A DNA stretch of 64,000 nucleotides. It comes from Idiomarina ramblicola (GTDB taxonomy: Bacteria > Pseudomonadota > Gammaproteobacteria > Enterobacterales > Alteromonadaceae). Position 1 is the stretch's first letter, and each line of letters begins with the position of its first letter. The position numbers and the translations under genes are program-made. The notes below the pieces were generated by a model. It was not told where the DNA came from, ran no database searches, and was given only the letters and a program-made list of their open reading frames with translations. The stretch is taken from NCBI RefSeq assembly GCF_003987255.1, contig NZ_PIQC01000001.1, positions 310,001 through 374,000 on the forward strand, given 5' to 3'. Positions 50,766-61,011 of this stretch are shown here, piece by piece.

Positions 50766-53573
50766 CTATTTAATGGTTAGCGCTTCGTCAACAAGTTTTT
50801 GCTGCTGCTTGTTGTGCTCTGATATGTATCCGACCGCTGGTGCGGCTGACGCACTACGACCACGATAAGACAACTGAGCTCCTTTAGGAATTGCGGCCCA
50901 GAAGTGGTGCTGGCTGCTATACCATGCGCCTTGGTTCTGAGGCTCTTCCTGACACCAGACAAAATCTTTAACGTGCTGATAATCTTTCATAATTTCTGCC
51001 ACTTCTTCCGCAGGGAACGGGTAAAGCTGTTCAATACGAATAAGGGCAACATCTTCTTGTTCGCGTTCGCGGCGTTCTTTCAGTAAGTCGTAGTAGACTT
51101 TACCAGAGCAAAATACCACGCGTTTTACTTTTTTCGGGTTCAGATCGTCAATTTCAGCAATCGCATTCTGGAACCCGTGATCCGCTAAATCGTCCATTTC
51201 TGAAACGGCTAACGGATGACGTAATAATGATTTAGGCGTCATCACAACCAAAGGTCTGCGCACAGGGCGCAAGTGTTGACGACGGATCATATGGAAAACC
51301 TGTGCCGGCGTCGTTGGCACACACACTGACCAGTTGTGATCAGCTGAAAGCTGCAAGAAACGCTCCAGGCGTGCCGAACTGTGTTCCGGCCCCTGACCTT
51401 CGTAACCGTGCGGTAACAATAGTGTCAGACCACACAAACGACCCCACTTCTGTTCACCAGAGCTCAAGAACTGGTCAATAACCACCTGAGCACCGTTTAC
51501 GAAGTCACCAAACTGCGCTTCCCACATGACCAACGCTTTTGGTTCTGCTGTGGCGTAACCATATTCAAAAGCAACAACGGCAGCTTCCGATAGCACTGAG
51601 TCGTAAATTTCAATCTGGCCCTGCTCTGATCCCAGATTATTCAGAGGCATATAAGTCGACGCATCTTCCTGATTATGCAACACAGCATGACGGTGGAAGA
51701 AAGTACCACGTCCACTGTCCTGGCCTGTCAGACGAATATGTGTACCGTCGTTTACCAAGGTGGCATAGGCTAAGGTTTCTGCAAAACCCCAGTCCATTGA
51801 TTTATCGCCTTTCGCCATCTTCAGACGCTCTTGATAAACCTTAGCAACGCGTGAGTTTAGCTTATGTTCTTCTGGGTATTCTGTGATTTTTTTACCCAGA
51901 TCTTTTAGCTTTTTAATCGACACTTTGTAGTCGTACTCAACGTCCCAGTCATTACCAACATACGGTGACCAGTCAACGGAGTGCTGACGCATAGGGCGAT
52001 GCTCATCAACCACTACTTCGCCTTTATCTAATGCATCACGATAATCAGACATCCACTGTTTGGCAGTGTCTTCATCAACTATCGATTTTTTAATTAACTC
52101 TTTGCCATAAAGTTCACGAGCCACCGGCTGCTTTTTAACTTTAGCGTACATTAATGGTTGTGTTGCACTTGGTTCGTCGGCTTCGTTATGCCCGTGACGG
52201 CGATAACAAACCAAATCGATAACCACATCACGTTGAAACGCATTACGGTAATCTAGTGCTAACTGAGTGACAAAAACTACCGCTTCCGGGTCATCCGCAT
52301 TCACATGGAAGATAGGCGCCTGCACCATTTTTGCTATGTCAGTACAGTACTGAGTAGAGCGTGCATCTTCTTGCTTTGCTGTGGTAAAACCGACCTGGTT
52401 ATTAATAACAATTCGAACCGAACCGCCAACACGATAAGCTCGTGTCTGCGACATATTAAAGGTTTCTTGTACTACGCCCTGTCCAGCAACAGCTGCATCA
52501 CCGTGAATGGTAATTGGTAGTACTTTTTTGCCTTCTGGATCTTGCAAACGATCCATACGCGCTCTGACTGAGCCCATAACTACCGGATTGACAATTTCCA
52601 AATGTGACGGGTTAAACGCTAATGCTAAGTGGACATCACCGCCCGGCGTAGCGTAGTCAGAAGAGAAGCCCATGTGGTATTTAACATCACCTGAGCCTTT
52701 TGTGCTGTCGTGCTTACCGGCGAATTCGTCGAATAAGTCTTGTGGTTTTTTACCCAGAACGTTAACTAAAACGTTCAACCGCCCCCGGTGCGCCATGCCA
52801 ATAACCACTTCTTTGGCACCCTGCTCACCCGAGCGTGAAATAAGTTCTTTTAACAACGGAACGAGACTGTCACCGCCTTCCAGCGAGAAGCGTTTAGCAC
52901 CCGGGAATTTAGACCCCAGATACTTTTCCATTCCATCAGCTGCGATCAGCTCTTTCAGAATTTTGGTCTGCTGTTCTTTTTCAAATTTTGGCTTGCCAAG
53001 AACACCTTCTAACCGTTGCTGAATCCAGCGTTTTTCCTCGGTTGAAACAATGTGCATGTACTCAGCACCGACAGAACCACAATAAATACTTTCCAGCGCT
53101 TCGTGAATATCACTCAGCTTCATTGTGTCTTTGCCGACCGCTAGAGAGCCCACATTAAACTCGCGTTCTAAGTCATCTTTACTTAAATCGTGGAAGTTTA
53201 ATGACAAATCTGGAACGGTTTCCTGTTTCCATAAACCGAGAGGATCAAGATTGGCATGCTGATGACCGCGGAATCGGTAAGCATTGATGAGCTGTAAAAC
53301 TTTAACCTGCTTTTGATCAGCGGCAGTCGTACTACCTGTTTGAGATTGCTTAAGCTTATTCTTTGCTGCTTCGCGGAACTGCTCTCTCACTTCGCTGATT
53401 TTGGTATCAACGATGTGGTTTTCTTTCGGCAACGCATCGAACATTTGACGCCATTCATCACTGACTGCCGTCGGATCATCCAGATACGCCTCAAACATTT
53501 GTTCAATGTAGGCAACGTTACCACCGGCTAGATGCGATGTTTCTAACCATTCACGCATTACACCATCTTGCAT
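50766..53573 (-). CDS. sucA: 2-oxoglutarate dehydrogenase E1 component
   Basis: The thiamine-diphosphate E1 subunit, 935 aa from the ATG at 53573. That start has an AAGGA site and begins MQDGVMREWLETSHLAGG like E. coli SucA; the 53645 start runs into the terminator upstream. Key parts are YRFRGHQHANLDPLG, IGMAHRGRLNVLVNVLGK, GDAAVAGQGVVQE (ThDP/metal GDAA), NNQVGFTT, and RHGHNEADEPSATQP. It decarboxylates 2-oxoglutarate and succinylates SucB. A terminator lies between sdhB and this gene. Confidence 0.96.
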   Translation of the reverse strand: MQDGVMREWLETSHLAGGNVAYIEQMFEAYLDDPTAVSDEWRQMFDALPKENHIVDTKISEVREQFREAAKNKLKQSQTGSTTAADQKQVKVLQLINAYRFRGHQHANLDPLGLWKQETVPDLSLNFHDLSKDDLEREFNVGSLAVGKDTMKLSDIHEALESIYCGSVGAEYMHIVSTEEKRWIQQRLEGVLGKPKFEKEQQTKILKELIAADGMEKYLGSKFPGAKRFSLEGGDSLVPLLKELISRSGEQGAKEVVIGMAHRGRLNVLVNVLGKKPQDLFDEFAGKHDSTKGSGDVKYHMGFSSDYATPGGDVHLALAFNPSHLEIVNPVVMGSVRARMDRLQDPEGKKVLPITIHGDAAVAGQGVVQETFNMSQTRAYRVGGSVRIVINNQVGFTTAKQEDARSTQYCTDIAKMVQAPIFHVNADDPEAVVFVTQLALDYRNAFQRDVVIDLVCYRRHGHNEADEPSATQPLMYAKVKKQPVARELYGKELIKKSIVDEDTAKQWMSDYRDALDKGEVVVDEHRPMRQHSVDWSPYVGNDWDVEYDYKVSIKKLKDLGKKITEYPEEHKLNSRVAKVYQERLKMAKGDKSMDWGFAETLAYATLVNDGTHIRLTGQDSGRGTFFHRHAVLHNQEDASTYMPLNNLGSEQGQIEIYDSVLSEAAVVAFEYGYATAEPKALVMWEAQFGDFVNGAQVVIDQFLSSGEQKWGRLCGLTLLLPHGYEGQGPEHSSARLERFLQLSADHNWSVCVPTTPAQVFHMIRRQHLRPVRRPLVVMTPKSLLRHPLAVSEMDDLADHGFQNAIAEIDDLNPKKVKRVVFCSGKVYYDLLKERREREQEDVALIRIEQLYPFPAEEVAEIMKDYQHVKDFVWCQEEPQNQGAWYSSQHHFWAAIPKGAQLSYRGRSASAAPAVGYISEHNKQQQKLVDEALTIK

Positions 53574-53609
53574 TGCGTTTCCTTCACCTGAATAGTAAAC
53601 CGTTTTTAT

Positions 53610-53641
53610 AAAAAAATAGCCATCCTTTGTGGGATGGCTAT
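53610..53641 (-). terminator. Intrinsic terminator between sdhB and sucA
   Basis: Read on the minus strand, a perfect 10-bp stem ATAGCCATCC / GGATGGCTAT with a 6-base loop is followed at once by a seven-T tract. It lies 43 bases after the sdhB stop and 37 bases before the sucA start. It should end or attenuate sdhCDAB transcription before sucABCD. Confidence 0.9.
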
Positions 53642-53683
53642 CCACAACATCAACCGCTTGAACTGACGCAACAATTTAACAAG

Positions 53684-54397
53684 TTAAATTGCGCGGTTCA
53701 AAAGCATCGATTTAATGTGTCCAATAGCCTTCGTCGGATTCAGTCCTTTTGGACAAACATTGACGCAGTTCATGATTCCGTGACAACGGAAGACACTGAA
53801 GGCGTCATCAAGATCATCCAAACGCTCATTCGTTGCGGTATCCCGACTGTCAATTAAGAATCGATACGCCTGCAACAAACCAGCAGGACCCACAAATTTA
53901 TCCGGGTTCCACCAAAACGATGGGCACGATGATGAACAACATGCACATAGAATACATTCATACAGACCATCAAGCTTAGCACGCTCTTCTGGTGACTGTA
54001 GTCGTTCACGCGCTGGCGGCGTTTTCTCGTCGTTAATTAGGTACGGTTTGATCTTCTCGTATTGCTGATAGAACTGACTCATATCAACAATCAAATCGCG
54101 AATAACCGGCAACCCGGGCAACGGACGGATCACAATCTTACTGCCTTTAAGAGCAGAAGTTGGAGTAATACAGGCCAAGCCGTTTTTGCCATTTAGGTTC
54201 AGGCCATCTGAACCACAAACGCCTTCTCGGCATGACCGCCGGAACGCCAACGATGGATCTTGCTCTTTCAGTTTAATAAGCAAGTCCAGCACCATCATGT
54301 CCTGATTTTCTTCCACCTCTAGGGTGTAATCTTTCATGTATGGCGCGTCATCAACATCCGGGTTGTAACGATAAATCGAAATGTTCAATGTTTTCAT
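53684..54397 (-). CDS. sdhB: Succinate dehydrogenase iron-sulfur subunit
   Basis: A 237-aa subunit. The [2Fe-2S] ligands are in [21 protein letters not shown] (note Asp in place of the fourth-site cysteine, as in E. coli SdhB), the [4Fe-4S] in [12 protein letters not shown], and the [3Fe-4S] in [12 protein letters not shown]. It carries electrons from SdhA FAD to ubiquinone. Sixteen bases after sdhA in sdhCDAB. Confidence 0.97.
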   Translation of the reverse strand: MKTLNISIYRYNPDVDDAPYMKDYTLEVEENQDMMVLDLLIKLKEQDPSLAFRRSCREGVCGSDGLNLNGKNGLACITPTSALKGSKIVIRPLPGLPVIRDLIVDMSQFYQQYEKIKPYLINDEKTPPARERLQSPEERAKLDGLYECILCACCSSSCPSFWWNPDKFVGPAGLLQAYRFLIDSRDTATNERLDDLDDAFSVFRCHGIMNCVNVCPKGLNPTKAIGHIKSMLLNRAI

Positions 54398-54412
54398 CGT
54401 TGAACCCCTCTA

Positions 54413-56179
54413 TTAGTACGTACGAGCTTTCGGAGGGAAAGCTTCGCGCAGTTTAGGTGCCATATTAACCTGACGAGTCACCATATCTTCCGATTCTGGA
54501 CGATAAACGGTGTGAACCAACCATTTTTCGTCATCACGATCCGGATAGTCTGCACGACTGTGAGCACCACGACTTTCTGTACGGAAGTTTGCTGAAACCG
54601 CTGTTGAGTATGCAGTTTCCATAAGGTTATCCAGTTCCATACATTCAACGCGTTGCGTATTAAACTCTTTAGACGTGTCATCTAAACGCGCATGCTTCAG
54701 ACGCTCACGAATCTCTTTCAATTCTTTCAGGCCGTCAGCCATCGCATCGCCTTCACGGAAAACAGAGAAGTTCATCTGCATGCAGTTCTGCAAGTCTTTC
54801 TTAATTTGTGCAGGGTCTTCACCTTTCTGCGTATTTTCCCAACGGTTGAAACGAGCCATTGCTTGCTCAACATCGGAATCCGACGATTCGCGAGCTTCAC
54901 TGTTGGCCGCTAGGGTTTCGCCTAAACGCATACCGGTAGCACGACCAAAGACAACCAAATCAAGCAGTGAGTTACCGCCCAGACGGTTAGCGCCGTGTAC
55001 GGATACACAAGCAATTTCACCACAAGCAAACAAACCAGGTACGGGCTTGGTTTCACCTTTGTCATCAACGGTAAGAGCCTGACCATGAACGTCGGTCGGA
55101 ATACCACCCATCATATAGTGACAGGTTGGGATAACAGGAATAGGTTCTTTTACCGGGTCGACGTGCGCGAAGGTACGAGACAAATCACAAACGCCCGGAA
55201 GACGACTTTCCAGTGTTTCTTTACCCAGGTGGTCCAGCTTAAGTTTAAGATGAGGTCCCCACGGGCCTTCACAAGCGCGCCCTTCACGGATTTCTGTCAT
55301 CATTGAACGAGCAACAACGTCACGTGAGGCAAGGTCTTTCGCATTGGGTGCATAACGTTCCATGAAACGTTCGCCGTCTTTATTCAACAGGTAACCACCC
55401 TCACCCCGGCAACCTTCAGTTACCAGACAGCCAGAGCCAGCAATACCCGTTGGGTGGAACTGCCACATCTCCATATCTTGTACCGGAACACCGGCACGTA
55501 ACGCCATGCCGACACCATCACCGGTATTAATGTGCGCGTTGGTTGTTGATGCATAAATTCGACCTGCACCACCAGTAGCAAGAACAACAGACTTAGCTTT
55601 TACATAATAAACTTCACCAGTTTCAATATTCAGCGTGGTAACACCGGTTACTGCGCCGTCCTGGTTCTTCACTAAATCGAGTGCATACCACTCAGAAAAT
55701 ACGGTGGTTTTATTCTTAACGTTTTGTTGATACAGCAAGTGCAATAAAGCGTGACCTGTACGGTCCGCAGCTGCGGCTGTACGAGCGGCCTGCTCGCCGC
55801 CAAATTCTTTTGACTGGCCACCGAATGGACGCTGGTAAACTTTGCCGTTTTCAAAACGTGAGAAAGGTAACCCCATGTTTTCCAGCTCAAGAACAGCTTC
55901 AGGGCCAGCTTTACACATGTATTCGATAGCGTCCTGGTCACCAATGTAGTCTGACCCTTTGACGGTATCGAACATGTGCCACTGCCAGTCATCTTCGTGT
56001 GCATTACCTAAAGCAACGGTAATACCACCTTGCGCAGAAACGGTGTGAGAGCGCGTTGGAAATACTTTGGACATCAACGCACAACTCATTCCCTCTTGGG
56101 AAATTTGCAGTGCTGCTCGCATGCCGGCACCGCCAGCACCAATCACCACGGCATCAAATTCTAAAGTTTTAACGTTCAC
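54413..56179 (-). CDS. sdhA: Succinate dehydrogenase flavoprotein subunit
   Basis: A 588-aa FAD subunit, same length as E. coli SdhA. The FAD-binding N-terminus is [14 protein letters not shown]. The covalent FAD histidine is in [11 protein letters not shown], the succinate-site parts are in [15 protein letters not shown] and [12 protein letters not shown], and [17 protein letters not shown] closes the dinucleotide fold. The C-terminus carries [17 protein letters not shown]. Directly adjacent to sdhD. Confidence 0.98.
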   Translation of the reverse strand: MNVKTLEFDAVVIGAGGAGMRAALQISQEGMSCALMSKVFPTRSHTVSAQGGITVALGNAHEDDWQWHMFDTVKGSDYIGDQDAIEYMCKAGPEAVLELENMGLPFSRFENGKVYQRPFGGQSKEFGGEQAARTAAAADRTGHALLHLLYQQNVKNKTTVFSEWYALDLVKNQDGAVTGVTTLNIETGEVYYVKAKSVVLATGGAGRIYASTTNAHINTGDGVGMALRAGVPVQDMEMWQFHPTGIAGSGCLVTEGCRGEGGYLLNKDGERFMERYAPNAKDLASRDVVARSMMTEIREGRACEGPWGPHLKLKLDHLGKETLESRLPGVCDLSRTFAHVDPVKEPIPVIPTCHYMMGGIPTDVHGQALTVDDKGETKPVPGLFACGEIACVSVHGANRLGGNSLLDLVVFGRATGMRLGETLAANSEARESSDSDVEQAMARFNRWENTQKGEDPAQIKKDLQNCMQMNFSVFREGDAMADGLKELKEIRERLKHARLDDTSKEFNTQRVECMELDNLMETAYSTAVSANFRTESRGAHSRADYPDRDDEKWLVHTVYRPESEDMVTRQVNMAPKLREAFPPKARTY

Positions 56180-56527
56180 TTAAACACCCCACAGTACGAA
56201 TAAGCCAGTGAGCCAAACAGCGATAAGACCAACGCTGAAAACTAATTGGATAAAAGCTCTTAAACCAGCCGCTTTCACATAGTCTGTTGACACCTGCCAG
56301 ATACCAATCCAGCCGTGAATCAATACAGCGGACAGTGCCAGCATGGTAAAGACTTTCATCCAGATATTGGCAAACAGACCATTCCACACTTGATAAGTTA
56401 CATCTGGCGTAGAAAGGAAGAACCCTGCCATGAACAGTGTGTATAAAACCAATACAATCGCGCTGGCTCTCAATAAGATAAAGTCATGAGTACCACTACG
56501 ACCAAAAGTAGCTGCTGCTGTTACCAT
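56180..56527 (-). CDS. sdhD: Succinate dehydrogenase membrane anchor subunit
   Basis: A 115-aa three-helix anchor. The ATG at 56527 gives MVTAAATFGRSGTHDFILLR, matching the E. coli SdhD start; an ATG two codons upstream (56533) is possible. The helices lie at about 18-40, 51-77 and 88-112. ALSAVLIHGWIGIWQVSTDYVK holds the heme/quinone-region histidine and tyrosine. It overlaps sdhC by 7 bases and abuts sdhA. Confidence 0.93.
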   Translation of the reverse strand: MVTAAATFGRSGTHDFILLRASAIVLVLYTLFMAGFFLSTPDVTYQVWNGLFANIWMKVFTMLALSAVLIHGWIGIWQVSTDYVKAAGLRAFIQLVFSVGLIAVWLTGLFVLWGV

Positions 56528-56895
56528 AGCCAAACTCCTACTAGCACGGAAAGAATGACAGAAAGTGCAATTGAAATCGTTGCGCTAATTCTTCCCGAAT
56601 CGAGTTCTTCCCAGTAGCCCATGTCCATTACTAGGTGACGCAGACCGATGATTAAGTGAAATCCTAGCGCTGTCAAAATACCCCAGCCAATAAACTTCGC
56701 AATAAAGCTGGTCATGATACTCTCGATTTGAGCAAAACCTTCAGGACCGCTAAGTGACACGGCAAAAGCCCAAATTAAAAATGCCAGAGAGAACAGCATA
56801 ACAACACCAGAAATACGGTGCAGTATGGATGCTTTGGCAGCGGCAGGAAACTTGATAGTTGATAAGTCTAAATTAACAGGTCTTTCTTTTTTCAC
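56521..56895 (-). CDS. sdhC: Succinate dehydrogenase cytochrome b556 subunit
   Basis: A 124-aa three-helix anchor. A GTG start at 56895 behind an AAGG site gives MKKERPVNLDLSTIKFPAAA, matching E. coli SdhC (KKQRPVNLDLQTIRFP); the longer frame to 56967 has no support. The heme histidine is in the GFHLIIGLRHLVMDMG stretch, and the quinone-site SILHRISG is near the N-terminus. It is the first gene of sdhCDAB. Promoter elements lie at 56979-57006. Confidence 0.94.
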   Translation of the reverse strand: MKKERPVNLDLSTIKFPAAAKASILHRISGVVMLFSLAFLIWAFAVSLSGPEGFAQIESIMTSFIAKFIGWGILTALGFHLIIGLRHLVMDMGYWEELDSGRISATISIALSVILSVLVGVWLW

Positions 56896-56978
56896 GATAG
56901 ATTGCCTTTTAATAAAGCACAAAAGAAATGCAATTTTCGTTTGCGCGACACAGATACATGCCACCAATACGGCGCAAA

Positions 56979-57006
56979 GTATATCTAGCCAAGCTATTAA
57001 TTACAA
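56979..57006 (-). promoter_or_regulatory. Candidate sdhCDAB promoter
   Basis: On the minus strand TTGTAA (-35, 57001-57006) is 16 bases from TATACT (-10, 56979-56984), about 84 bases before the sdhC start. TATACT is a good -10; the -35 is moderate. The 325-bp gap to gltA holds nothing else that I can name apart from the gltA promoter. Confidence 0.45.
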
Positions 57007-57150
57007 CGACAAACTCAGATTTGAGCGCTCAGTTAATACGCTCTACTACTAAAGTCTAACGCAACTCTGTAATTGTTCAATCTGAGTAATCTTTTCGTCA
57101 TGTTTATTACGTATGTTTGACTATAATTGGTTCATGTTCCCCGATTAAAA

Positions 57151-57180
57151 TTGACATTTAAGGGCATGATCGAGTTAAAT
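57151..57180 (+). promoter_or_regulatory. Candidate gltA promoter
   Basis: A perfect -35 TTGACA (57151-57156) is followed 18 bases later by TTAAAT (57175-57180), 40 bases ahead of the gltA ATG. A GAGGAG ribosome site is close to the start. Divergent from the sdhC promoter. Confidence 0.55.
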
Positions 57181-57220
57181 TAGCGCACTTTTTCAAAGTA
57201 GACAGTGAGGAGAATTCCTT

Positions 57221-58501
57221 ATGGCTGATCGTAAAGCCACTTTACAGATTGACGGCCAATCCATTGAGTTGCCGGTACTTTCACCAGCGGCAGGCAAGGA
57301 TGTAGTTGACGTCCGAACTTTGGGCAAGCATGGTTACTTTACCTTTGACCCTGGGTTCCTGGCTACAGGCTCTTGCGAGTCGGCTATCACCTATATCGAT
57401 GGTGAGAACGGAGTTTTACTGCACCGCGGCTACCCAATTGGCGAATTAGCAACTAAGGCAGATTATTTAGAAGTTTGCTACATGCTGTTACACGGCGAAG
57501 CGCCCGACGAAAAGCAATACCATGAATTTAAAGACACCATTACTAAGCACACCATGGTGCATCAGGGAATTCATAACTTCTTTAACGGCTTCCGTCGTGA
57601 CGCGCACCCAATGGCAATGCTCTGTGCGGTAACCGGTGCTTTATCATCTTTCTATCACGATGATTTAGACATTCATGATGAAAACCAACGTTTACGCAGC
57701 GCTTACCGCCTAATTGCTAAGATTCCAACCATTGCAGCAATGGCGTATAAATTCAGCATTGGGCAGCCGTTCGTATACCCGCGTAATGACTTAGGTTATG
57801 CAGAAAACTTTCTGAACATGATGTTCTCTGTACCGGCTGAAGATTACAAAATTAGCCCAGCCGTTGCCCGTGCTATGGATCGCATTTTTACTTTGCATGC
57901 TGACCACGAGCAAAATGCATCAACTTCAACGGTTCGCCTTGCCGGTTCTTCTGGCGCAAACCCATACGCTTGTATTGCGGCCGGTGTTGCTTCTTTATGG
58001 GGACCTGCACACGGTGGTGCAAACGAAGCTTGTTTGCGCATGCTGGCTGAAATTGGCTCAGTAGAGAACATTCCAAAATACATCGAGAAAGCAAAAGACA
58101 AGAACGACCCGTTCCGTCTAATGGGCTTTGGTCACCGTGTTTACAAGAACACCGACCCTCGCGCTACCGTTATGCGCGAATCTTGCCACGAAGTATTAAA
58201 AGAACTGAACCGTGACGATCCATTACTTGACGTCGCGATGGAACTTGAGCGTATCGCGCTGGAAGACGACTACTTCATTGAGAAGAAACTCTTCCCTAAC
58301 GTTGATTTTTACTCTGGTATCGTACTGAAAGCGATTGGTATTCCGACCAATATGTTCACCGTTATTTTTGCGCTATCACGTACTGTCGGCTGGGTTTCTC
58401 ACTGGCACGAAATGATGGGTGAAGCGAACCAGAAAATTGGTCGTCCACGTCAATTGTATACCGGTTATACAAAACGCGAGTTTTCACCAATTAAAAAGTA
58501 A
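57221..58501 (+). CDS. gltA: Citrate synthase (type II)
   Basis: A 426-aa citrate synthase that condenses oxaloacetate with acetyl-CoA, length as in the hexameric NADH-regulated E. coli enzyme (427). Active-site histidines and aspartate are in [11 protein letters not shown], the [14 protein letters not shown] segment and [13 protein letters not shown]. Typical opening blocks are [13 protein letters not shown] and [16 protein letters not shown]. Divergent from sdhCDAB; an intrinsic terminator follows. Confidence 0.98.
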   Translation: MADRKATLQIDGQSIELPVLSPAAGKDVVDVRTLGKHGYFTFDPGFLATGSCESAITYIDGENGVLLHRGYPIGELATKADYLEVCYMLLHGEAPDEKQYHEFKDTITKHTMVHQGIHNFFNGFRRDAHPMAMLCAVTGALSSFYHDDLDIHDENQRLRSAYRLIAKIPTIAAMAYKFSIGQPFVYPRNDLGYAENFLNMMFSVPAEDYKISPAVARAMDRIFTLHADHEQNASTSTVRLAGSSGANPYACIAAGVASLWGPAHGGANEACLRMLAEIGSVENIPKYIEKAKDKNDPFRLMGFGHRVYKNTDPRATVMRESCHEVLKELNRDDPLLDVAMELERIALEDDYFIEKKLFPNVDFYSGIVLKAIGIPTNMFTVIFALSRTVGWVSHWHEMMGEANQKIGRPRQLYTGYTKREFSPIKK

Positions 58502-58516
58502 GATAAGTTCGTTTTG

Positions 58517-58543
58517 AAAAGCGCTCATTTGAGCGCTTTTTTT
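58517..58543 (+). terminator. gltA intrinsic terminator
   Basis: AAAAGCGCTC-ATTT-GAGCGCTTTT, a 10-bp stem with a 4-base loop, continues into three more Ts, 15 bases after the gltA stop. Confidence 0.9.
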
Positions 58544-58712
58544 ATGTCTATCGCTAATTAGTTTGAGTACATCGCTTTTTACCCCTTACAGAACGTGCAA
58601 CCAGGCCTCAGTTTCTTTATACTACGTCGCATTTCGTTGGTCGCCACAGAGCTGACAGACAAATTCATTTTCAACGTGCTTAAGCAGGTTGCAGATAATT
58701 ACAGAGAGGCTT

Positions 58713-60059
58713 ATGCAGCAAGTAGTTAATGTACAACAACCCATCATTACACCACGCAAATTCAAGGTATATCAGCATCGCCAATTAGATAAAATTGAGG
58801 CGTTAAAAAAAGTGCCTGCTGACATGCGCTTTGAAATGAAAGTTGTTGCTAATGTTCTGCCATTCAGAGTTAACGAGTATGTGTTTAATGAACTCATTGA
58901 CTGGGAAAATGTACCCAATGACCCGCTGTTTCAACTGACATTTCCACAAAAAGACATGCTGGAGCCCTCGGCATACCAGCGTATGGCCGACTTGATGTCG
59001 GGCAAGCATACCACTAACGAAGTGTTTGACTTAGCCACCCAGTTACGCGATGAAATGAATCCTCACCCTGCCGGGCAAATGCAAATGAACGTGCCGCATG
59101 TTGATGGCGAACCACTGCCCGGAATGCAGCACAAATACCGCGAAACGGTACTCTTCTTCCCGGCTCAGGGTCAGTACTGTCATTCTTACTGCACCTTTTG
59201 CTTCCGCTGGGCGCAGTTTGTCGGTAAAGCAACGCGGTTTAACTCAAACGATGCCGACCAATTGCACCGTTATTTGGCTCAGCACAAAGAAGTCACCGAC
59301 CTGTTGGTTACCGGTGGCGATCCGATGGTTATGCGCACGCGTAAACTGGCACATTATTTAGAAGATTTGCTTAAGCCAGAGTTTGAGCACATTAAAACCA
59401 TACGTATTGGTACCAAGTCACTGACCTTCTGGCCATATCGCTTCATTACTGACCCGGATGCGGATGATATGCTGCGCTTGCTAGAGCGTTTAGTCGCCGG
59501 CGGCAAACACGTTTCAATTATGGCGCATTTGAACCACCCCAATGAACTGCGTACCGAGGTTTGTCAGGAAGCTATCCGTCGCCTGCGTGCCACCGGCGCT
59601 CAAATACGCTGTCAGGCACCGCTGCTTAAGCACATTAATGATGATCCTGATGTCTGGGCTTCTATGTGGGAGAAGCAAGTACAGCTGGGTATGATTCCGT
59701 ACTATATGTTTGTTGAGCGGGATACTGGCGCCAAACGTTACTTTGAAGTACCGCTGGAGCGCACCTGGGAAATATTCCAAAAGGCCTACCAACAAGTGTC
59801 GGGTATTGCGCGTACAGTTCGCGGCCCTTCAATGAGCGCGGGGCCGGGTAAAGTCGAAGTTCAGGGCGTGACCGAAATAGCTGGCGAAAAAGTCTTTGCT
59901 TTACGTTTTATTCAGGGGCGCAATCCTGACTGGGTGCAACGCCCCTTCTTTGCTAAATATGACCCGGACGCAACTTGGTTGCATCAATTAAAACCGGCCT
60001 TTGGTGAAGAAAAGTTCTTTTTTGAAGACGAATATTCAAAAATGTCAGCGATGGATTAA
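58713..60059 (+). CDS. KamA-family radical SAM protein, substrate unknown
   Basis: A 448-aa protein; the ATG at 58713 has an AGAGAGG site (a TTG at 58689 also opens the frame). The radical SAM cluster is Cys156-x3-Cys160-x2-Cys163 in [12 protein letters not shown]. The GGDP loop [11 protein letters not shown] follows, then the lysine-2,3-aminomutase-type barrel ([37 protein letters not shown]). A GPGK motif with Lys380 fits the PLP lysine. The aspartate that in clostridial aminomutase binds the substrate amine is serine (S373) by eye alignment, so lysine is unlikely to be the substrate. Convergent with kdsB. Confidence 0.82.
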   Translation: MQQVVNVQQPIITPRKFKVYQHRQLDKIEALKKVPADMRFEMKVVANVLPFRVNEYVFNELIDWENVPNDPLFQLTFPQKDMLEPSAYQRMADLMSGKHTTNEVFDLATQLRDEMNPHPAGQMQMNVPHVDGEPLPGMQHKYRETVLFFPAQGQYCHSYCTFCFRWAQFVGKATRFNSNDADQLHRYLAQHKEVTDLLVTGGDPMVMRTRKLAHYLEDLLKPEFEHIKTIRIGTKSLTFWPYRFITDPDADDMLRLLERLVAGGKHVSIMAHLNHPNELRTEVCQEAIRRLRATGAQIRCQAPLLKHINDDPDVWASMWEKQVQLGMIPYYMFVERDTGAKRYFEVPLERTWEIFQKAYQQVSGIARTVRGPSMSAGPGKVEVQGVTEIAGEKVFALRFIQGRNPDWVQRPFFAKYDPDATWLHQLKPAFGEEKFFFEDEYSKMSAMD

Positions 60060-60817
60060 CCATCGCCTGCCCGTTTTCGTGCCCGCTGCAGGTCTTCTTC
60101 AGTATCAATACCTGTAGCCGGTGCGAGAATGGCTTCAGCCACGTGAATACGCTCACCATGCCAAAGTACCCGCAGTTGCTCTAACGATTCAAGCTGCTCT
60201 ATAGGACTGGCCTGCCACTCAATGTAGCGTCGCACAAAACCTGCCCGATAAGCATAAATACCAATGTGTCGATGGTAATGATCAACAACGACATCTGTTG
60301 CCCGGTCGGCAGAAAAATGCTCTCTGTCCCAGGGAATAGCCGCACGACTAAAGTACAATGCATAGCCGGCTGCATCAGTAACCACTTTTACCGTATTAGG
60401 ATTAAAAATATCCTCTGCATCGGTAATCGGCACGGCCAACGTTGCCATAGGCGCCTGTCGCTGATTGGCTAAGTTGTCTGCTACCTGTCTAATAATCTCA
60501 GGTGGAATGAAAGGCTCATCACCCTGAACATTAACCACCACCTCATTTTCTGCCAGAGCCAGCTGTTCGATAACTTCTGCCAGTCGCTCCGTACCCGAAG
60601 TGTGTTCACTGGAGGTCATCATAACGCGACCACCAAATTTCTCGACGCCTTCTTTTACCCGAAGATCATCAGTTGCGACAATCACTTCCGCAGCGCCACT
60701 GGCTTCCGCTCTTTCAACCACGTGTTGAATCATTGGTTTGCCAGCAATGTCTGCTAAAGGCTTACCCGGCAAACGGCTAGAGCCATAACGAGCGGGAATA
60801 ACAACGGTAAAACTCAT
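60056..60817 (-). CDS. kdsB: 3-deoxy-manno-octulosonate cytidylyltransferase
   Basis: A 253-aa CMP-KDO synthetase that activates KDO for the inner core of LPS. The nucleotide loop is [38 protein letters not shown] and [11 protein letters not shown] are family blocks. It overlaps ycaR by 4 bases, and its stop overlaps the KamA-like gene by 4. Last gene of the msbA-lpxK-ycaR-kdsB operon, the same order as E. coli apart from ycaQ. Confidence 0.97.
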   Translation of the reverse strand: MSFTVVIPARYGSSRLPGKPLADIAGKPMIQHVVERAEASGAAEVIVATDDLRVKEGVEKFGGRVMMTSSEHTSGTERLAEVIEQLALAENEVVVNVQGDEPFIPPEIIRQVADNLANQRQAPMATLAVPITDAEDIFNPNTVKVVTDAAGYALYFSRAAIPWDREHFSADRATDVVVDHYHRHIGIYAYRAGFVRRYIEWQASPIEQLESLEQLRVLWHGERIHVAEAILAPATGIDTEEDLQRARKRAGDG

Positions 60818-61011
60818 GAAGGAACCTTTTCTAACTCTTGTGCGGACAGTTCTCGTGCTTTATCCGCTAACAGTACCGGAATGTTTTCATCAATCGGATA
60901 AGCCAGACGCTCTCCCCTGCATACCAATTCGTCTTTTTCTGTGTAATACGTCAGCTTGCCTTTACACTTTGGGCAAGCCAAAATCGCTAATGTTGTTTTA
61001 TCAATGGACAT
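60814..61011 (-). CDS. ycaR: Trm112-family zinc-ribbon protein YcaR
   Basis: A 65-aa protein; the start at 61011 has an AAGGAAG site (an in-frame start at 61035 would add nine residues inside lpxK). The first pair LACPKCKG is a zinc-knuckle CxxC, but the second half [12 protein letters not shown] has only one cysteine, so the usual four-cysteine ribbon is incomplete. Otherwise it is typical of YcaR. It overlaps lpxK by 11 bases and kdsB by 4. Confidence 0.88.
   Translation of the reverse strand: MSIDKTTLAILACPKCKGKLTYYTEKDELVCRGERLAYPIDENIPVLLADKARELSAQELEKVPS

Noticed and set aside
53638-53646. DnaA-box-like CTATCCACA
   Set aside because: One mismatch to TTATCCACA and it lies in the loop-side arm of the sdhB terminator; probably chance.
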